Shown piece by piece: positions 1-7,155 of a stretch of DNA of 20,661 bases; position 1 is the stretch's first letter; the number at the start of each line of letters is the position of its first letter. The translations under genes and the position numbers were made by a program. The DNA comes from Pseudomonadota bacterium (GTDB lineage: Bacteria > Pseudomonadota > Alphaproteobacteria > Sphingomonadales > Sphingomonadaceae): the NCBI GenBank assembly GCA_023432995.1, contig JAEZES010000127.1, positions 1 to 20,661 of the forward strand, given 5' to 3'. A model generated the notes under the pieces. That model was not told the origin of the DNA and did not search any database. It was given only the letters and a program-made list of their open reading frames with translations.

Positions 1-7
1 CTCGCCA

Positions 8-29
8 CCTCCCCCGTAAACGGGGGAGG
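8..29. repeat. GC-rich hairpin, possible terminator and dispersed repeat copy
   Basis: A perfect 9-bp inverted repeat (CCTCCCCCG / CGGGGGAGG) surrounds a 4-nt TAAA loop, 23 nt past the stop codon of the NTF2-like gene that ends at 53. It could end the minus-strand transcript, although no T-run follows. The flank 'GGGGAGGATTG' recurs in the hairpin at 8540-8570, so both look like members of one small palindromic repeat family. Hairpin seen directly; function inferred. Confidence 0.5.
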
Positions 30-52
30 ATTGGGGACTTCAACCTTGCTCG

Positions 53-769
53 TCATCGCTGCGGCCTCGCGACGCTGTCGGCGGGTTGCTGCACCGGCAG
101 CGGCTCTCCGGTCACCGGGTGGACGAAGCTGAACGGCGGCGCGTAGCCCTGGGGGAACGCGCGATAGACCTCGGTCGGCGGCCGGTCGGGCGGGAACAGC
201 GCGCTCGGCCCGGCCATGCGCAGCGCCGCGCGGCTGAAGCCGAGGTCGTAGTCGGCCATCGCCTGGACGTAGAAGTGCAGCTTGCTGATTTTCCAGGTGC
301 CGCGTTCCTTGACGTAGGCGTTCTCGTACTGGCCGATGCCCCACACGCCGTTGGCGCCCGGCTCCGACAGCATGACCATGCCCTGCCAGCGCGCGGTTGC
401 CGTGCGCCCGTCGGGCGCCACGGTGATGATCGGCTGCAGCAGCATGTGGTTGTTGAGGTAGCCGCGCCCGAGGCCCTCGGGGCCGAACAGCAGCATCGCC
501 CGGCGGATCCGCTCACGACCGACGTAGACCCCCATCTGGCCGTATTCGAACGTGCCGTTCGCGGCGAACAGGTCGGCCGCCTCGTTCCACAGACCCTTGT
601 CGAAGTAGTAGCCGTACGTCGCCTGCAGCGTCTCGATCGCGTCGGCATCCTCGAGCCGCTCGACCCGCTCGCGATAGGCCGCCAGCCGCGCCTCGGGCGA
701 CGTCTGCGCGAGCGCGGCGACGGGCCCGAGCGCCAGCACCAGCGCGAGCGACAGCCTGAGCGCGCCCAT
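53..769 (-). CDS. Secreted NTF2/SnoaL-like protein (copy B of a tandem pair)
   Basis: This 238-residue protein has an export signal (hydrophobic residues 5-20, probable cleavage after ALA at 19-21 before Gln22). A short charged helix follows (about 27-48, RVERLE), then an NTF2/SnoaL-like cone domain at roughly 45-172, with GYYFDKGLWNEAADLF, GVYVGRERIR, DGRTATARW and a final G-TWKI--LHFYV strand. The tail is Pro-rich (FPPDRPP, PVTGEP). Its ATG overlaps the upstream paralogue's TGA by one base (TGATG at 767-771), so the two are probably translationally coupled. The family includes small isomerases, dehydratases and non-enzymatic binding proteins; I cannot assign an activity. The periplasmic location and the uninterrupted copy A partner make a shared ligand or heteromer plausible. 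The family call is firm, the function unknown. Confidence 0.85.
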   Translation of the reverse strand: MGALRLSLALVLALGPVAALAQTSPEARLAAYRERVERLEDADAIETLQATYGYYFDKGLWNEAADLFAANGTFEYGQMGVYVGRERIRRAMLLFGPEGLGRGYLNNHMLLQPIITVAPDGRTATARWQGMVMLSEPGANGVWGIGQYENAYVKERGTWKISKLHFYVQAMADYDLGFSRAALRMAGPSALFPPDRPPTEVYRAFPQGYAPPFSFVHPVTGEPLPVQQPADSVARPQR

Positions 770-1485
770 CAGTTCGCCCCCCTGACCGGCCGGCCGGTCA
801 CCGGGTTGGGCGCCTGGAACGGCGGGAGCTGCACTTCCGGGAACGGCGCCGGCGCGCTGCTCGGCGGACGGTCGGGCGGAAAGGCCTGCGACGCCTCGCT
901 CCGCACCAGCCCCTCGCCCGGCCCGAGCCGCGCCCAGCCGCGCTCGTAGGGCGCGACGAAATTGACGTAGAGCCGCAGGGTCTTGATCTTCCACACCCCG
1001 TCCTCGCGAACGTAGGTGTTCTCGTAAATCCCGTCGCGCCACTCGGCGTGGCGCTTGTACTGCCCGAGCATGCCGAGGTCGCGCCAGCGCGCGGTCGCGC
1101 TCCGCCCGTCGTCGGCGACGGTGATCGCCGGCTGCAGCGTGACCCATTCGTTGAGCTGGCCGTAGATCAGCCCTTCCTGGCCGCCGTGCAGCCGGCGCAG
1201 GTACTCGCGGATGCGCGCCTTGCCGACATAGACCCCGTCGATCCCGATCTCGATCGTGCCGTCGTCGGTGAACAGGTCGGCGGCGTCGCCCCACAGGCCG
1301 CGGTCGACGTAGTAGCCGAACGCGCGCTGCAGCTTCTTGACCGCGCGGGTGCCCTCGAGCCGCTCGACGCGCTCGGTCAGCGCGGCAATCTCGGCGTCGA
1401 GGCTCTGCCCGCCGGCCGGCGTCGCCGACACCGCGGCCGCCGCCAGCACGACGGCCGTGAAGCGCCTCGCCCGGGCTGTCGACAT
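769..1485 (-). CDS. Secreted NTF2/SnoaL-like protein (copy A of a tandem pair)
   Basis: Also 238 residues, and a clear paralogue of the next gene. Shared blocks in the same order are RVERLE (39-44), GYY-D-GLW--AADLF (57-72), GVYVG--RIR (84-93), LQPAITVA-DGR-ATARW (117-134), YEN-YV--DG-WKI (154-167), FPPDRPP (202-208) and PNPVTG-P. The frame is open to 1536, but I place the start at ATG 1485: GGGAGGGACGG lies just upstream, and a normal signal peptide (RARRF, then an Ala/Val-rich stretch, Gln27 as probable mature start) begins there. It sits 79 nt behind the 5'-nucleotidase stop, with no clear terminator between them, so it may be co-transcribed from further upstream. No catalytic dyad could be assigned by eye. 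Confidence 0.85.
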   Translation of the reverse strand: MSTARARRFTAVVLAAAAVSATPAGGQSLDAEIAALTERVERLEGTRAVKKLQRAFGYYVDRGLWGDAADLFTDDGTIEIGIDGVYVGKARIREYLRRLHGGQEGLIYGQLNEWVTLQPAITVADDGRSATARWRDLGMLGQYKRHAEWRDGIYENTYVREDGVWKIKTLRLYVNFVAPYERGWARLGPGEGLVRSEASQAFPPDRPPSSAPAPFPEVQLPPFQAPNPVTGRPVRGAN

Positions 1486-1564
1486 CGCTATTCCGTCCCT
1501 CCCACGGCCGGCGTGAGGCCGATCCGCGACGCACAATAGGCAGGCGGGTGGCGCTGAAAAGCCC

Positions 1565-3274
1565 CTAATTGGGCGTCGCGTCGATGACCCGGCCGAGCGC
1601 CGGCACGCGCACGCCGCGGGCGATGTAGGCCTCGAGCGCGTCGAGATCCTGCCCGACGTCCGCCACCACCGGCGCGCCGGTCAGCACCGAGAATCCGTCG
1701 CCGCCACTGGCTATGAAGTTGTTGACCGTGACGCGGTAGGTGGTCGCCGGGTCGATCGGGCGACCGTCGAGGGTCATTGCCGTAATCCGCTCGCCCGGTG
1801 GCCGGCTGCGGTCGTAGCTGAAGCCGAAGCCGGCCGAGGGGATCAGCAGCGACTGGCGGATCGTCGCGGGCGTGGCGTCGCTGAACTGCTGCTCGAGCAG
1901 GCGCTTCAGGTCCGCGCCGGTCAGCTCGAGCACGACCAGGGTATTGCCGAACGGCTGCAGCGCGAAGATCTGGCCGTAGGTAACCGAGCCGTCCGCGGCG
2001 GGCGTGAAGCGGGTGCGCACACCTCCCGAATTGATGAACGAGATCTGGGCGCCGCCCTTGGCCTCGTCGTGCGTGGCAGCGAGCTGCGCATCGGCGATCA
2101 GGTTGCCGAGCGGGGAATCGGTGTCGCGCCCGTCCCATTCGAACGAGCCTTCGACCCGCCCGACCACGCGCGCGGCGACCGGCTCCGACGCTGCGGCATA
2201 GCGCGCGACCAGCGCGGCGATGTCCGCCTGCTCACCGGACGCCTCGAGCACCGGACGGTTCTCGGCGGTGATCGTCACGACCGCGTCGGCCCCGGGGTCG
2301 ACGGTCAGGCGGATGTCGGTGACGAAATAGCCGTAGCGGCCGGCGCTGGTCAGCGTCCGCGTCGAGCCGTCCGGGGCGGGCACCTGGCAAACATAGGCCT
2401 GGTGCGTGTGGCCCGAGACGATCAGCCGGATGCTGGTATCGAGCCGGTCGAGGACCGGCATGATGTCGCCCGAGAGCTCAGGGCAGCCGGAACTGTTGTA
2501 CACCGGGCGCACGTTGGCGCCCTGGTGGATCAGCAGGACCACGGCGTCGGCCCCCTGGACGCGCAGCTCGGCGGCCAGCGCGTTGGCGGTCTCGGCCTCG
2601 TCCGCGAAGCGGTAGCCGCGGGTCCCCGAGGGGGAGACGAGGATGCCGGTTTCCTTCAGCGTCATGCCGATGAAACCGATCTTCGCCCCGCCGAATTCGC
2701 GCATCGCGGTCCCCGGAAACAGCGTCCTGCCCTGGTCGTCGAGCACGTTGGCGGCGAGGTAGGGAAAGCGGGCGCCTTCGAACGGGCGATCGAGCCGGCA
2801 CGGCTCGCGCGGGGTGTGCTGGTCACAGCCGCCCTCCTGCATGCGCCGCAGCTCGGCGGTGCCGCGATCGAACTCGTGGTTGCCGACGGCGGCGAGCCCG
2901 AGTCCGAGACGGTTGAGCGCCATGATCGTCGGCTCGTCGAGGAAATGGGCCGAGACCAGCGGGCTGGCGCTGATCAGGTCGCCGGCAGCGACGGTGATCG
3001 TGTTCGCCTGGCCCTGGCGAAGCTGCGCGAGCGTCGCGCCGAGCCGCGCGACGCCGCCGAGCCGGTCCTGTCGCTGTTCGCCCGCGGCGAACCAGGTCTG
3101 CGGTCCGGGCGGCGGCTCGATGTTGCCGTGGAGGTCGTTGAGTCCGAGGATCTGGATGGTTTCGATGGCGGCCGAGCGCGACGGATCGGCCACGGTGGTG
3201 CAGGCCGCCAGGCCGGCGATCCCGAGTGCGGCGGCCACGGCACGGATGAGAGACAGTCGCTGGGCTACCTGCAT
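1565..3274 (-). CDS. Lipoprotein 5'-nucleotidase / 2',3'-cyclic phosphodiesterase (UshA-like)
   Basis: This 569-residue calcineurin-type phosphoesterase would hydrolyse periplasmic nucleotides to nucleosides and phosphate. Metal-site motifs are in order: NDLHGN (D47, H49), AGDLISASPL (D99), GNHEFD (N132, H133), H250 and SGHTHQ (H289, H291). The C-terminal 5'-nucleotidase substrate domain shows NSGGVR (415-420) and a GQIFALQPFGNTL block (434-446). The N-terminus has a lipobox LAAC with Cys25, so the protein is probably membrane-anchored. The open frame reaches 3313, but ATG 3274 gives a normal lipoprotein signal and has GAGAAGAGG upstream; the alternative ATG at 3292 lacks one. It lies 76 nt behind the TonB-dependent receptor, with a hairpin in the gap. 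Family firm; substrate range (NMPs, cyclic NMPs, UDP-sugars) not determinable. Confidence 0.93.
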   Translation of the reverse strand: MQVAQRLSLIRAVAAALGIAGLAACTTVADPSRSAAIETIQILGLNDLHGNIEPPPGPQTWFAAGEQRQDRLGGVARLGATLAQLRQGQANTITVAAGDLISASPLVSAHFLDEPTIMALNRLGLGLAAVGNHEFDRGTAELRRMQEGGCDQHTPREPCRLDRPFEGARFPYLAANVLDDQGRTLFPGTAMREFGGAKIGFIGMTLKETGILVSPSGTRGYRFADEAETANALAAELRVQGADAVVLLIHQGANVRPVYNSSGCPELSGDIMPVLDRLDTSIRLIVSGHTHQAYVCQVPAPDGSTRTLTSAGRYGYFVTDIRLTVDPGADAVVTITAENRPVLEASGEQADIAALVARYAAASEPVAARVVGRVEGSFEWDGRDTDSPLGNLIADAQLAATHDEAKGGAQISFINSGGVRTRFTPAADGSVTYGQIFALQPFGNTLVVLELTGADLKRLLEQQFSDATPATIRQSLLIPSAGFGFSYDRSRPPGERITAMTLDGRPIDPATTYRVTVNNFIASGGDGFSVLTGAPVVADVGQDLDALEAYIARGVRVPALGRVIDATPN

Positions 3275-3302
3275 GATCCTCTTCTCGTACATCTGAAACG
3301 AG

Positions 3303-3330
3303 AATGGCGGCACCTTTCGGCGCCGCCATT
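3303..3330 (-). terminator. Hairpin with GAAA tetraloop between receptor and 5'-nucleotidase genes
   Basis: On the minus-strand RNA a 12-bp stem (AAUGGCGGCGCC / GGUGCCGCCAUU, with a single G-U wobble) is closed by a GAAA loop. It starts 20 nt after the receptor stop codon and ends 28 nt before the nucleotidase ATG. Only a short UUU occurs downstream, so it may be a partial terminator or an mRNA-stabilising/processing hairpin that sets the receptor:nucleotidase ratio rather than a full stop. Confidence 0.6.
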
Positions 3331-3350
3331 CCGAAATCCGATCCAGCGGA

Positions 3351-6020
3351 TCAGAACTCGACGTTGAGTGTCGCCGAGAACGTGCGCGGCGCGCCGATCT
3401 GGGCGAACGGCGGCGCGCCCGGGGCGCCGCCGAACTGGCCGGCTCCGATCACGTTGCCCTGGTTCAACCCGCTCGTGAAATTGCCGACGTAGAGCTTGTC
3501 GAACAGGTTGTAGACGTTGAGCTGGATGTAGGTGCTGTCGTCGAGCCCGGCCCATTCGAGGTTCACGCGAGCGTCGAGGTTGACCAGCCAGTAGGCGTTG
3601 GTCTTGGCCGAATAGATCTCGTAGGGCGCCGCCGCCGTGCCGCCGAAGATCGGCAGGTTGGTGTCGTAGATGTAGCGCCCGCCGGTGCGCTTGGCGGTGA
3701 ACCCGAGATCGACGGGGCCGAGCATGCCGCGCACCTGGGCGCCGTAAGTATAGGCCGGCGCGCCCGATTCGCGCTTGCCGGCGGTGGCGACGAAGATCGG
3801 CGCGTCGACGACCGTGCAACCGTACGTACCCGCGGTCACCTGGCCCGCCGAGCACGTGCCGAACTGCACGTCGTCCTTGATCTCCGACTTCATGTACGAG
3901 CCGAAGAAGTAGACCAGCAGCTCGGGAATCGGCGTCACCGCCACGCTGCCGTCGATGCCGTATTTGTCGACCGCGCCGAGGTTCCGGTAGACGTTCCGCT
4001 CGGTCACCGGATCGTAGGCCGAAGCAAGGCGGTTGTCGTACTTGGTGAACCAGCCGACGAGCTGGCCCTGGATGATCGGCGAGTTGTAGCGCACGCCGAG
4101 GTCGAAGTTGTCGGTCGTCTCCGGTTCCGGACGCGCCGAGGGCGTGCCGTCCGGGAAGAAGAACGCGTTGTACAACGCGTCGGTGCCCGGCACCTGCAGA
4201 CCGCGCGAGAAGTTGCCGAAGATCGAGAACCGGTCGACCGGATTGAACACGAAGCCGGCGTTCGGCAGGATCTCGTCGTACTTCAGGATGCGCTGCTGGG
4301 GCCCCTGCATCGGCAGCCCGATCGAGTTGGTCGGGTTGACCGCCAGGTACTGGGCGTTGCGCGGGTCGCCTTCGCCGAAGCAGTCGACGAAGCCGCTGTC
4401 GCTGGTGGTGAAGCAGTTGTTCTGCAGGTCGCGGGTGAAGAACGGCGCGCGCAGCCCGAGCGTCACGCGCAGCGAGTCGTCCATGAACGAACCGCTGTAT
4501 TCGCCGGAAACCTGGTGAAGGATGGCGTAGGACTGGCGGTCGCGCTTCTGCAGCACGCTTCCGGTCACGTCCGACAGCGGATCGTTCACCGGGAAGACGT
4601 CGAACGGTTCGCCGTTGGGGTGGAGGAAGCCGACCTGGCCCGTCTGGCGGTGGTTGGCGCGGTCGTACGTGTAGGCGACGCGCACCGAGTGGTCGTCGGT
4701 GATGTCCCACCGCAGGTTGGTGATCACGCCGATGCGATGCGTCCGCGTCTGGCTCGGCGCCAGCATGGTGATCTCGTCGAGCAGGTCGCCGTCGCCGTTG
4801 AGGTCCATGCCGAAGTACGGCCGGCCGCCGACGTAGCCGGCGAGATTGGTCACACCGCCGCCGGGCTCCACGTCGATGAACCGCTCGCGCGCGCCGACCG
4901 TGCCGCCGCCGTTGGCTTTGACGTACTGGTAGCTCGGATCGATCGTCAGCGTCACCGCGTCGCTCAGATGGAACAGCGAGGCGCCGCGGATGTTGCCGGT
5001 GTTCGACGGGTTGTAGCGCCGGTCGAACTCGGTGCCGCAGCTCGCGCCGGCGGTCGGCGCGGCCGGTGCCGGCGCGGGGTTGTCGGCCTGCCCGGGCCTC
5101 GCCGCGGTGTTCAGCGTGCACGGATAGTTGATGTCGTATTCACGCTCATCGTTGTTGCGCGGGAAGCGGTTGGTCGACTGGCCGCCGACGATGCGGACGT
5201 CGTCGTTGGTCGCGCTCTGGGTGAGGTCGAGGCGCAGGGGCAGCGAGCCGAAGAAGTTGTTGCGGTTCTCGTTGTAGTGTCCCGAGATCGAGACGAAGTC
5301 CTCGCCGTCGCCGATCGGCTGGTAGATGCGCGCGTTGATCTGCGTCTTATCGATCTTGCCGTAGTTGTTGTACGGATTGTCGTACGTGACCTTGCTGCCC
5401 GACACGAAGGCGCGGGTGCCGAACGGGGTGAACTCGCCGGTATCGACCATCACGAACGCGCGGACATAGTCGAAGTCGCCGGCCGAGACCGACATGCGGA
5501 TGGCCGGGTCCACGCCCGGAACGCGCGTACGGTAGTTGACCGTCGAACCCGTCGCGGCCGCGGTCGGGCTGTCGACGTCGGTCGTCCCGAGGTTGACGTT
5601 GACCTGCTCGATCAGCTCGGGGTCGAGCTGTTGATTGGAGTAGATTGCGTAGTTGCCCGAATCGTTCAGCGGGATGCCGTCGAAGGTCAGGCTGATGCGG
5701 TCGGCCGAGAAGCCGCGGATCGACAACTGGCCGCCGGACGAGCCGTAGGCGTCGTTGTTGGTGAAGGTGACGCCGGGAACCACGTTAATGCTGTCTAGCA
5801 CCGTCTGGCCGGGATTGTTGCGCGCCAGCTGCTCGTCGGTGAGCACCTGCTTCGCCTTCGAGGTGTCGGGAACGAGGATGCCCTCGACGCCATCCTGCGC
5901 GCGGGTGCCGCTTACGACGATGACGGACTCTTCGAAGTCGACCGAACCGGTCGATTGTGCATGGGCGGTCGTCGCCGACAGACCGATCGTGCTCGCGGCA
6001 AGAAGATACTTTATTCTCAT
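3351..6020 (-). CDS. TonB-dependent outer-membrane receptor (receptor 1)
   Basis: An 889-residue, 22-strand-type receptor with a signal peptide (MRIKYLLAAS..., cleavage after AHA at 19-21). A TonB-box-like ESVIVVSGT (31-39) follows, then a plug domain at about 45-165 (VLDSINVVPGVTF, GGQLSIRGF, DRISLTFDGIPLND, ELIEQVNV). The barrel ends in the terminal aromatic F (...SATLNVEF), as needed for BAM assembly. Residues 406-417 (DLNGDGDLLDEI) form an EF-hand/dockerin-like calcium loop. ATG 6020 was preferred over 6080 because the signal peptide starts there. Downstream come a 5'-nucleotidase and two secreted NTF2-like genes on the same strand. I infer nucleotides or nucleotide-containing ligands as a possible substrate; nothing in the sequence identifies the ligand directly. 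Confidence 0.93.
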   Translation of the reverse strand: MRIKYLLAASTIGLSATTAHAQSTGSVDFEESVIVVSGTRAQDGVEGILVPDTSKAKQVLTDEQLARNNPGQTVLDSINVVPGVTFTNNDAYGSSGGQLSIRGFSADRISLTFDGIPLNDSGNYAIYSNQQLDPELIEQVNVNLGTTDVDSPTAAATGSTVNYRTRVPGVDPAIRMSVSAGDFDYVRAFVMVDTGEFTPFGTRAFVSGSKVTYDNPYNNYGKIDKTQINARIYQPIGDGEDFVSISGHYNENRNNFFGSLPLRLDLTQSATNDDVRIVGGQSTNRFPRNNDEREYDINYPCTLNTAARPGQADNPAPAPAAPTAGASCGTEFDRRYNPSNTGNIRGASLFHLSDAVTLTIDPSYQYVKANGGGTVGARERFIDVEPGGGVTNLAGYVGGRPYFGMDLNGDGDLLDEITMLAPSQTRTHRIGVITNLRWDITDDHSVRVAYTYDRANHRQTGQVGFLHPNGEPFDVFPVNDPLSDVTGSVLQKRDRQSYAILHQVSGEYSGSFMDDSLRVTLGLRAPFFTRDLQNNCFTTSDSGFVDCFGEGDPRNAQYLAVNPTNSIGLPMQGPQQRILKYDEILPNAGFVFNPVDRFSIFGNFSRGLQVPGTDALYNAFFFPDGTPSARPEPETTDNFDLGVRYNSPIIQGQLVGWFTKYDNRLASAYDPVTERNVYRNLGAVDKYGIDGSVAVTPIPELLVYFFGSYMKSEIKDDVQFGTCSAGQVTAGTYGCTVVDAPIFVATAGKRESGAPAYTYGAQVRGMLGPVDLGFTAKRTGGRYIYDTNLPIFGGTAAAPYEIYSAKTNAYWLVNLDARVNLEWAGLDDSTYIQLNVYNLFDKLYVGNFTSGLNQGNVIGAGQFGGAPGAPPFAQIGAPRTFSATLNVEF

Positions 6021-6063
6021 GGCGGGGCCCCTGTCTGATTCCCGGACTTCCGTTGCGTTAGAA

Positions 6064-6147
6064 ACGAATCGAGACAGCACAAAGACAAATTTGTGGCAGA
6101 TTCGTAACGGCTCGACGCGCGCCTGCCATGCACAGGTTATCCACAGG
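6064..6147. promoter_or_regulatory. Receptor 1 upstream region: palindrome, inverted repeat and DnaA box
   Basis: The 204-nt gap between receptor 1 (start 6020) and the oxygenase (end 6225) is unusually AT-rich for this window. It holds a perfect 10-bp palindrome ACAAATTTGT (6085-6094), an inverted repeat ACGAATC/GATTCGT (6064-6070 and 6099-6105), and a perfect DnaA box TTATCCACA (6137-6145) overlapping a CACAGG direct repeat (6131-6136 and 6142-6147). I could not identify convincing -35/-10 hexamers. The palindrome is a candidate regulator site for receptor 1. Confidence 0.4.
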
Positions 6148-6179
6148 AAGCCGATTGATCTTGCTGCATATTCCTGATG

Positions 6180-6207
6180 TTGCCGCGCCGCAACATAGGC
6201 GCGGCAA
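6180..6207 (-). terminator. Putative terminator hairpin after the 2OG oxygenase
   Basis: A perfect 10-bp inverted repeat (TTGCCGCGCC / GGCGCGGCAA) with an 8-nt loop begins 17 nt past the oxygenase stop codon at 6225 on the minus strand. There is no T-run, but the stem is very GC-rich. It probably ends the nupC-oxygenase transcript before the receptor 1 promoter region. Confidence 0.6.
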
Positions 6208-6224
6208 ATCGCACCGGCCCGCGG

Positions 6225-7145
6225 CTAGACCAGGTTTATCTCGCGCAGCCGCTCCATCAGGTAGTCGTGCGCCGTGATCGGCGACTCGACGGCGTCGCCC
6301 TGGCTCACGCATTGCTCGAGCGCCTCGATCAGGAAGTCGGGCCGGAAGTGGAGGAAGAACGGCATCGAGAAGCGCGGATGCCGGGCCCGCTCGCCGACCG
6401 GGTTGACTACCCGGTGGGTGGTCGAGCGCAGGCGGCCGTTGGTCAGCCGCTGCAGCATGTCGCCGATGTTGACCGCGAGAGCGCCCTCGGGCGGCGACAC
6501 CGGCAGCCAGCGGCCGTCCCTGGCCAGCAGCTCGAGCCCGGCTTCCTCGGCGCCGAGCAGCAGCGTGATGGTGTTGATGTCCTCGTGCGCGGCGGCGCGA
6601 ATGCGGCCCTCGGCCTCCTGCGGCACCGGCGGGTAGTGCAGCAGCCGCATGACCGAGTTGCCGTCCTTGACCGTCGGGTCGAACCAGTGCTCGGGCAGGC
6701 CGAGGTGGAGCGCGATCGCGCTGAGGATGCGCAGGCCGCATTGCTCGAACTCGCCGTAGAGCGCCTCGAAGGTGTCGCGGAAGCTCTCGATCTCGGCCGG
6801 CCAGACGTTGGGCGGCATGTAGGGTTCGAGCGGGTCGCCCGGCGGCAGCGTCCGCCCGACGTGCCAGAACTCCTTGAGGTCGTGCACCGCCGCGTCCTTG
6901 GCACGCTCGATGCCGAACGGAGTATAGCCGCGCGCCCCGCCCTTGCCGGGCAGGTGGTACTGCATCTTGACCGCTTCGGGCAGCGCGAAGAACGCGCGCG
7001 ACTTGTGCTCGGCGCGGGCGATCAGGTCGGCGGGGATGCCGTGGTCGCGGACCACGGCGAAGCCGTATTCGGCGAACGAGCGGCCGAGCTCGTCGGCAAG
7101 CTCGGCGAGCGGCCGCTCGAGGCTGACGGAGGCGATATCGGTCAT
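6225..7145 (-). CDS. 2-oxoglutarate/Fe(II) oxygenase, isopenicillin N synthase family
   Basis: This 306-residue cytoplasmic enzyme has no signal peptide. It has the plant/fungal-type DIOX N-terminal region (ELGRSFAEYGFAVVRDHGI, about 19-37; KGGARGYTPFGIE, 68-80) and the jelly-roll core. The iron triad is H187-x-D189 (AAHEDINTITLL) and H244 (TTHRVVNP). The co-substrate-binding R-x-S motif is R258/S260 (HPRFSMPFF). The ATG lies only 10 nt after the nucleoside transporter stop codon, so the two are almost certainly co-transcribed. Fungal thymine-7-hydroxylase and plant gibberellin oxidases share this fold, so hydroxylation of an imported base or nucleoside is a reasonable idea, but the substrate is unknown. 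Some family members in bacteria are annotated only as 'isopenicillin N synthase family'. Confidence 0.9.
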   Translation of the reverse strand: MTDIASVSLERPLAELADELGRSFAEYGFAVVRDHGIPADLIARAEHKSRAFFALPEAVKMQYHLPGKGGARGYTPFGIERAKDAAVHDLKEFWHVGRTLPPGDPLEPYMPPNVWPAEIESFRDTFEALYGEFEQCGLRILSAIALHLGLPEHWFDPTVKDGNSVMRLLHYPPVPQEAEGRIRAAAHEDINTITLLLGAEEAGLELLARDGRWLPVSPPEGALAVNIGDMLQRLTNGRLRSTTHRVVNPVGERARHPRFSMPFFLHFRPDFLIEALEQCVSQGDAVESPITAHDYLMERLREINLV

Positions 7146-7155
7146 GCCTTCGCTC

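Noticed and set aside
4515..5798. Open frame of 427 codons on the plus strand opposite receptor 1
   Set aside because: Composition is Arg/Val/Asp-rich antisense reading of GC-rich codons, with no domain, no ribosome-binding site, and a complete real gene on the other strand.
6225..7145. Beta-lactam biosynthesis (true isopenicillin N synthase)
   Set aside because: The fold and iron ligands fit the wider family only; no non-ribosomal peptide synthetase or other beta-lactam genes are nearby.
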